A stretch of DNA of 64,000 bases, taken from Novosphingobium sp. GTDB taxonomy: Bacteria; Pseudomonadota; Alphaproteobacteria; Sphingomonadales; Sphingomonadaceae. The position numbers and the translations under genes are program-made. Location of the stretch: the NCBI RefSeq assembly GCF_030696665.1, contig NZ_JAUYRV010000009.1, forward strand, positions 1 through 64,000, read 5' to 3'. Below the pieces are notes generated by a model. That model was not told the DNA's origin. It was given only the letters and a program-made list of their open reading frames with translations, and made no database searches. This document shows positions 61,038-64,000 of this stretch, in pieces (the stretch's first letter is position 1; every line of letters starts with the position of its first letter).

Positions 61038-62741
61038 TCAACGCTCCCCCTTGGTATGCGGCAGGATTTCGGTGAGTTCGGTGGAGGCGTGCTGCGCTTC
61101 CTTGCCGATCCACAACCAGGAATCGCGATGCAAGCCATCGGGACGTTCGGTAAATTGCAGCACCGTGGTGCCGTGTTCGCGCAGCGCGCCCAGCACGCGA
61201 TCAAGCCGGGCGGGCGGGATCATGTCATAAAGCGGGGACAGCATCAGCACGCGCGGACGGGCGAGGACCGCGCCTGCCAGCTTCAACGCCATCGTTTCAC
61301 CCACCGAAAGCGGCCAGCCCGAACCGGACAGAATGGCATCAAGCCCGCCATCCAGCGAACCGATGCGCCGGTCCAGCCCGACCAGTTCCAGCGCTTCGAT
61401 CATTGCTTCGGGGCGGCCCGGCGCGCTGAGGCCGAGATATTCGCGCACGGACATTTCCACGATGGTGGGCCGGTCCAGCACGATCACGTCTGAGCGCAGG
61501 CGGTACATATCGAATGTGCCAAGGTCTGCCCCGCCGACCGAAACGAAGCCGCTTTGCGGCACATCCAACCGTTTCAGCAGGGTGGCAAGGCAGCGTTCGA
61601 CGCCGGGCGCGGCCAATACCCCCACTTGCGCGCCTGCGGGCACGGCAAAATCGAAGCGGTGCCCGGCGTGGTGCACATCGCGCAGGCGGATTGCGCCATC
61701 GGGCGGGCAGGGGTTGTCGGTCTCTACCGGCGCTTCCTGCGGGATTTCCCAGAACAGGTGCAGTTCTTCAAGGCTGGCCGATAGATCGTAGAATACTTCG
61801 AGATAGTGCCCGAGTTGGGCAATGCCATAGAACACGCTGGAAAGGATCAGTTCTGCGGCAACGAGTTGTCCGATGGACAGTTCGCCCTGCAGGATCAGCC
61901 AGCCACCCATCGCCAAAAGACCCGCGCTGGCAAAGGCATAGAGCAGCAGCAGCGCGATGGTCTGCCCGAAGGTTGCGCGGAAGTGACGGCGATGCGCGGC
62001 AACATAGCGGGCGGTCACGCCTTCGGACCGTTCGATCGCATAGGTCATGTGGCGGCTGGATTTGTAGATACCGTTGGAATTGCCGACCGTGCCCAGCCAA
62101 TGGGCCGTTGCGTGCTTGGCGTGGCTTTTGACCACGGCGGTGGCGATGGAGGCATTGGCCCAGACCCGCCAGATCAGCAGCACGGTGAGCACCAGCACCA
62201 GATTGAAGGCGAGGAAGAACGGGTGGTAAAAGCTGGTCACGACAAGGCCGACGATGCTTTGCAGCACGATAGTGAAGCCGCCGATCAGCAGGCTAGTGAG
62301 CGATTTCTGGACCAGGCCCATGTCAAAGAAGCGGTTGAACAGATCACCGCGCCGCGAATCGACGAAGAACGGGTTCTGCGCGTGGACGGCACGCAGCGTG
62401 ATCTCTCCCACCAGCCGGGCAAAGAAGCGGCGTTCGAACATGGCGAGCAGCTGGACGCGGAAGGCCATCAGCACGCCCGACAGCAGCAGCAGCGACAGCA
62501 GGATCGCCGCCAGAGTCAGCAGCGGGGCGGGCAGTGCCGTATTGGCGACCGAATTGATGAGCAACTGCACCGAAATCGGCGTGGCCAACGAAAGCAGCGA
62601 TATGGCCACGCCATAGAGCAGTGCCAGCCGCACGAAGCCCGCATCCGGCCCAAGCACCTGCTTTGCCCAGCGCAGAAAATCGCGAAATCGCGGGGCGTTA
62701 TGGCCCTGTGGTCCATTAGAAGCGGCATTGGGAGAAGCCAT
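61038..62741 (-). CDS. ABC exporter-like protein with degenerate nucleotide-binding domain
   Basis: The protein has 567 residues. The transmembrane domain (about 30-320) has the six helices of type I exporters, e.g. LLYGVAISLLSLATPISVQLLINSV and ELSIGQLVAAELILSSVFYGIAQLGHYLEVFYDLSASLEEL. The nucleotide domain lacks key motifs: the Walker A position reads AAPGVERCLATLL (no GKS/T), the signature reads LSVGE, and the Walker B position reads VLMLSPLYD with no DE. The H-loop His is absent (VLQFTERPDG). There is no peptidase domain. It may be an adaptor that pairs with another ATPase, or it may act without ATP hydrolysis. Confidence 0.85.
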   Translation of the reverse strand: MASPNAASNGPQGHNAPRFRDFLRWAKQVLGPDAGFVRLALLYGVAISLLSLATPISVQLLINSVANTALPAPLLTLAAILLSLLLLSGVLMAFRVQLLAMFERRFFARLVGEITLRAVHAQNPFFVDSRRGDLFNRFFDMGLVQKSLTSLLIGGFTIVLQSIVGLVVTSFYHPFFLAFNLVLVLTVLLIWRVWANASIATAVVKSHAKHATAHWLGTVGNSNGIYKSSRHMTYAIERSEGVTARYVAAHRRHFRATFGQTIALLLLYAFASAGLLAMGGWLILQGELSIGQLVAAELILSSVFYGIAQLGHYLEVFYDLSASLEELHLFWEIPQEAPVETDNPCPPDGAIRLRDVHHAGHRFDFAVPAGAQVGVLAAPGVERCLATLLKRLDVPQSGFVSVGGADLGTFDMYRLRSDVIVLDRPTIVEMSVREYLGLSAPGRPEAMIEALELVGLDRRIGSLDGGLDAILSGSGWPLSVGETMALKLAGAVLARPRVLMLSPLYDMIPPARLDRVLGALREHGTTVLQFTERPDGLHRDSWLWIGKEAQHASTELTEILPHTKGER

Positions 62742-62863
62742 CGTTTATCGTAATTCCGTTTTTCGCAGTTGCAGCATAAATGGGGGGCGTTCAGTGTCTT
62801 TGTGGCAACCGTTTGTGAACTTTTTTTGCTGAAGCGCAAAGGGTGGGCCGTCCAGTATAGTTG

Positions 62864-62880
62864 CAAAAGCATGCGTTTTG
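62864..62880. promoter_or_regulatory. Palindrome in the divergent promoter
   Basis: CAAAAGCATGCGTTTTG, a near-perfect inverted repeat, lies in the 265-bp region between the ABC gene and the phosphohexomutase gene. It could be an operator for either. No regulator is linked to it. Confidence 0.35.
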
Positions 62881-63006
62881 GATGCTATCGGGAGCATCAC
62901 GAGGGATTGCGCGTTCTATTCGGGTGGCGTCTGCGTTCAACTTTTGGCAAGTGCGAACAGGCGTGGGCGCAGCCGAAGCGCAACAGGTTGATTGGAACTA
63001 TCTGAA

Positions 63007-64000
63007 ATGCATGATGATCTTCAGCAGGCCGGACTTCAGCAGATAGGCGTGACGGTGTCCGAACTGATGGCCACCAGCGGCGTGCCCTTTGGCACCAGCG
63101 GCGTGCGCGGCCTTGCCAGCGCGATGAAGGATAAATTGTGCCACGCCTATGCCACGGCGTTTTTGCAATATCTGCGGCAGATCGGCGAATTTGCCGATGG
63201 CGGGCGCGTGGCGATTGCCGGGGATTTGCGCGAAAGCACCCCGCGCATCATCGCCGCCTGCGCCACGGCGGTGCGCGATTGCGGGGGTGAGGTGGTCTAT
63301 TGCGGCATGGTGCCGACGCCTGCGTTGGCGCTTTACGCGATGTCTGGAAAGGGGGGGGGCAAGGCAATGCCCTCGATCATGGTTACGGGCAGCCACATTC
63401 CGGCGGACCGCAACGGCATCAAGTTCTATCGCCCGCATGGCGAAGTGCTGAAGAGCGACGAGGCGGGGATCGTGTCGCAGCGGGTGGCGATTGATCCGGC
63501 GCAGTTCGGCAATGATGACAGCCTGTTAGCGCCGGTTGCACTGCCCGAAGTGGTGGACGTGGTGCCCGCCTATATCGAACGCTATGTGCGGCACTTTGGC
63601 GCAGACGCGCTGTCCGGGCTGACCATCGGGGTCTATCAGCACACGGCGGTGGGCCGCGATGTGCTGGTGCAGGCGGTGGAGGCACTGGGCGCAAAGGCGG
63701 TGCCTTTCGGGCGTGAAACGGTGTTCGTGCCGGTGGATACCGAGGCGATCCGGGCTGAGGACATCGCGCTGGCGGCGGAATGGGCAGCGGCGAACAAAGT
63801 CGATGCGATCATTTCCACCGATGGCGATTCTGACCGGCCCCTGGTTTCTGACGCGCAAGGGGTGTGGCTGCGCGGCGATGTGGTGGGTCTGCTGTGTGCG
63901 CGGTCGGTTGGCGCGGATGTGGCGGTAACGCCGGTCAGTTCAAACACCGTGCTGGAATTGAGCGGGGCGGTGCCCAAGGTGGTGCGCACGCGCATCGGAT
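63007..64000 (+). CDS. Phosphomannomutase/phosphoglucomutase, N-terminal part (3' end outside window)
   Basis: The open frame covers 331 codons to the window edge. FGTSGVRGLASAMKDKLCHAY is the N-terminal motif of alpha-D-phosphohexomutases, VTGSHIPADRNGIKFY is the phosphoserine loop (Ser of TGSHIP), and ISTDGDSDRPL is the metal-binding DGDxDR. It interconverts hexose-6-phosphate and hexose-1-phosphate for sugar-nucleotide synthesis. It is divergent from the ABC/HlyD/TolC operon, which could carry a glycan or glycosylated protein. ATG 63007 is the first start in frame; ATG 63067 is possible. Confidence 0.88.
   Translation, partial: MHDDLQQAGLQQIGVTVSELMATSGVPFGTSGVRGLASAMKDKLCHAYATAFLQYLRQIGEFADGGRVAIAGDLRESTPRIIAACATAVRDCGGEVVYCGMVPTPALALYAMSGKGGGKAMPSIMVTGSHIPADRNGIKFYRPHGEVLKSDEAGIVSQRVAIDPAQFGNDDSLLAPVALPEVVDVVPAYIERYVRHFGADALSGLTIGVYQHTAVGRDVLVQAVEALGAKAVPFGRETVFVPVDTEAIRAEDIALAAEWAAANKVDAIISTDGDSDRPLVSDAQGVWLRGDVVGLLCARSVGADVAVTPVSSNTVLELSGAVPKVVRTRIG

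Overview
The window looks like part of a large extrachromosomal replicon (megaplasmid or chromid) of a sphingomonad alphaproteobacterium, probably Novosphingobium or a close relative. This is inferred from GC-rich coding, four TonB-dependent receptors, an RPA-type replication initiator with ParA/ParB, a DUF1612 protein, and intergenic palindromes of the kind common in sphingomonads. No rRNA or tRNA gene was seen.

Layout. 0-7.3 kb: the end of xylA, a LacI regulator, a GMC oxidoreductase, a TonB receptor and a PhoD phosphatase, with a perfect 18-bp operator-like palindrome between the divergent GMC and receptor genes. 7.3-13.6 kb: the replicon backbone, made of a Phd/ParE toxin-antitoxin pair, parA, parB, four 20-bp parS-like palindromes with an unusual CCCGGG core, an RPA initiator gene, an iteron array (candidate origin) and a DUF1612 gene. 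13.7-21.4 kb: decayed genes (MFS fragment, PAS/CheW fragment), a sugar isomerase with an MFS transporter, a crotonase-like protein, a DUF885 peptidase-like protein and two uncharacterised envelope proteins.

21.5-32.7 kb is the most notable part. It holds two separate pairs of genes resembling the alpha and beta subunits of C-glycoside deglycosidases, a GMC oxidoreductase, two hydroxypyruvate-isomerase-like proteins, an esterase, a nucleoside-hydrolase-like protein and a GPH-family sugar symporter. A shared inverted repeat, ATTAGAA-N6-TTCTAAT, lies in front of most of these transcription units, so they look like one regulon. The inferred sequence is uptake, ester removal, oxidation of the sugar by an FAD enzyme, cleavage of the glycosidic C-C (or C-O) bond, and isomerisation of the keto-sugar.

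32.7-48 kb: a chemoreceptor, two TonB receptors, a DUF2332 protein, a LysR regulator, a malonate transporter/malonyl-CoA synthetase pair (matC, matB) and a two-subunit acyl-CoA dehydrogenase. 47.8-51.8 kb: a translationally coupled otsB-GH15-otsA trehalose operon. 51.9-55.4 kb: a siderophore-receptor operon with a PepSY protein and a Fur-like box. 55.7-58 kb: an acyl-CoA dehydrogenase overlapping an APH-type kinase, as in 4-hydroxyacid catabolism. 58.4-62.7 kb: a type I secretion-like operon whose ABC protein has lost its ATPase motifs. The window ends inside a phosphohexomutase gene.
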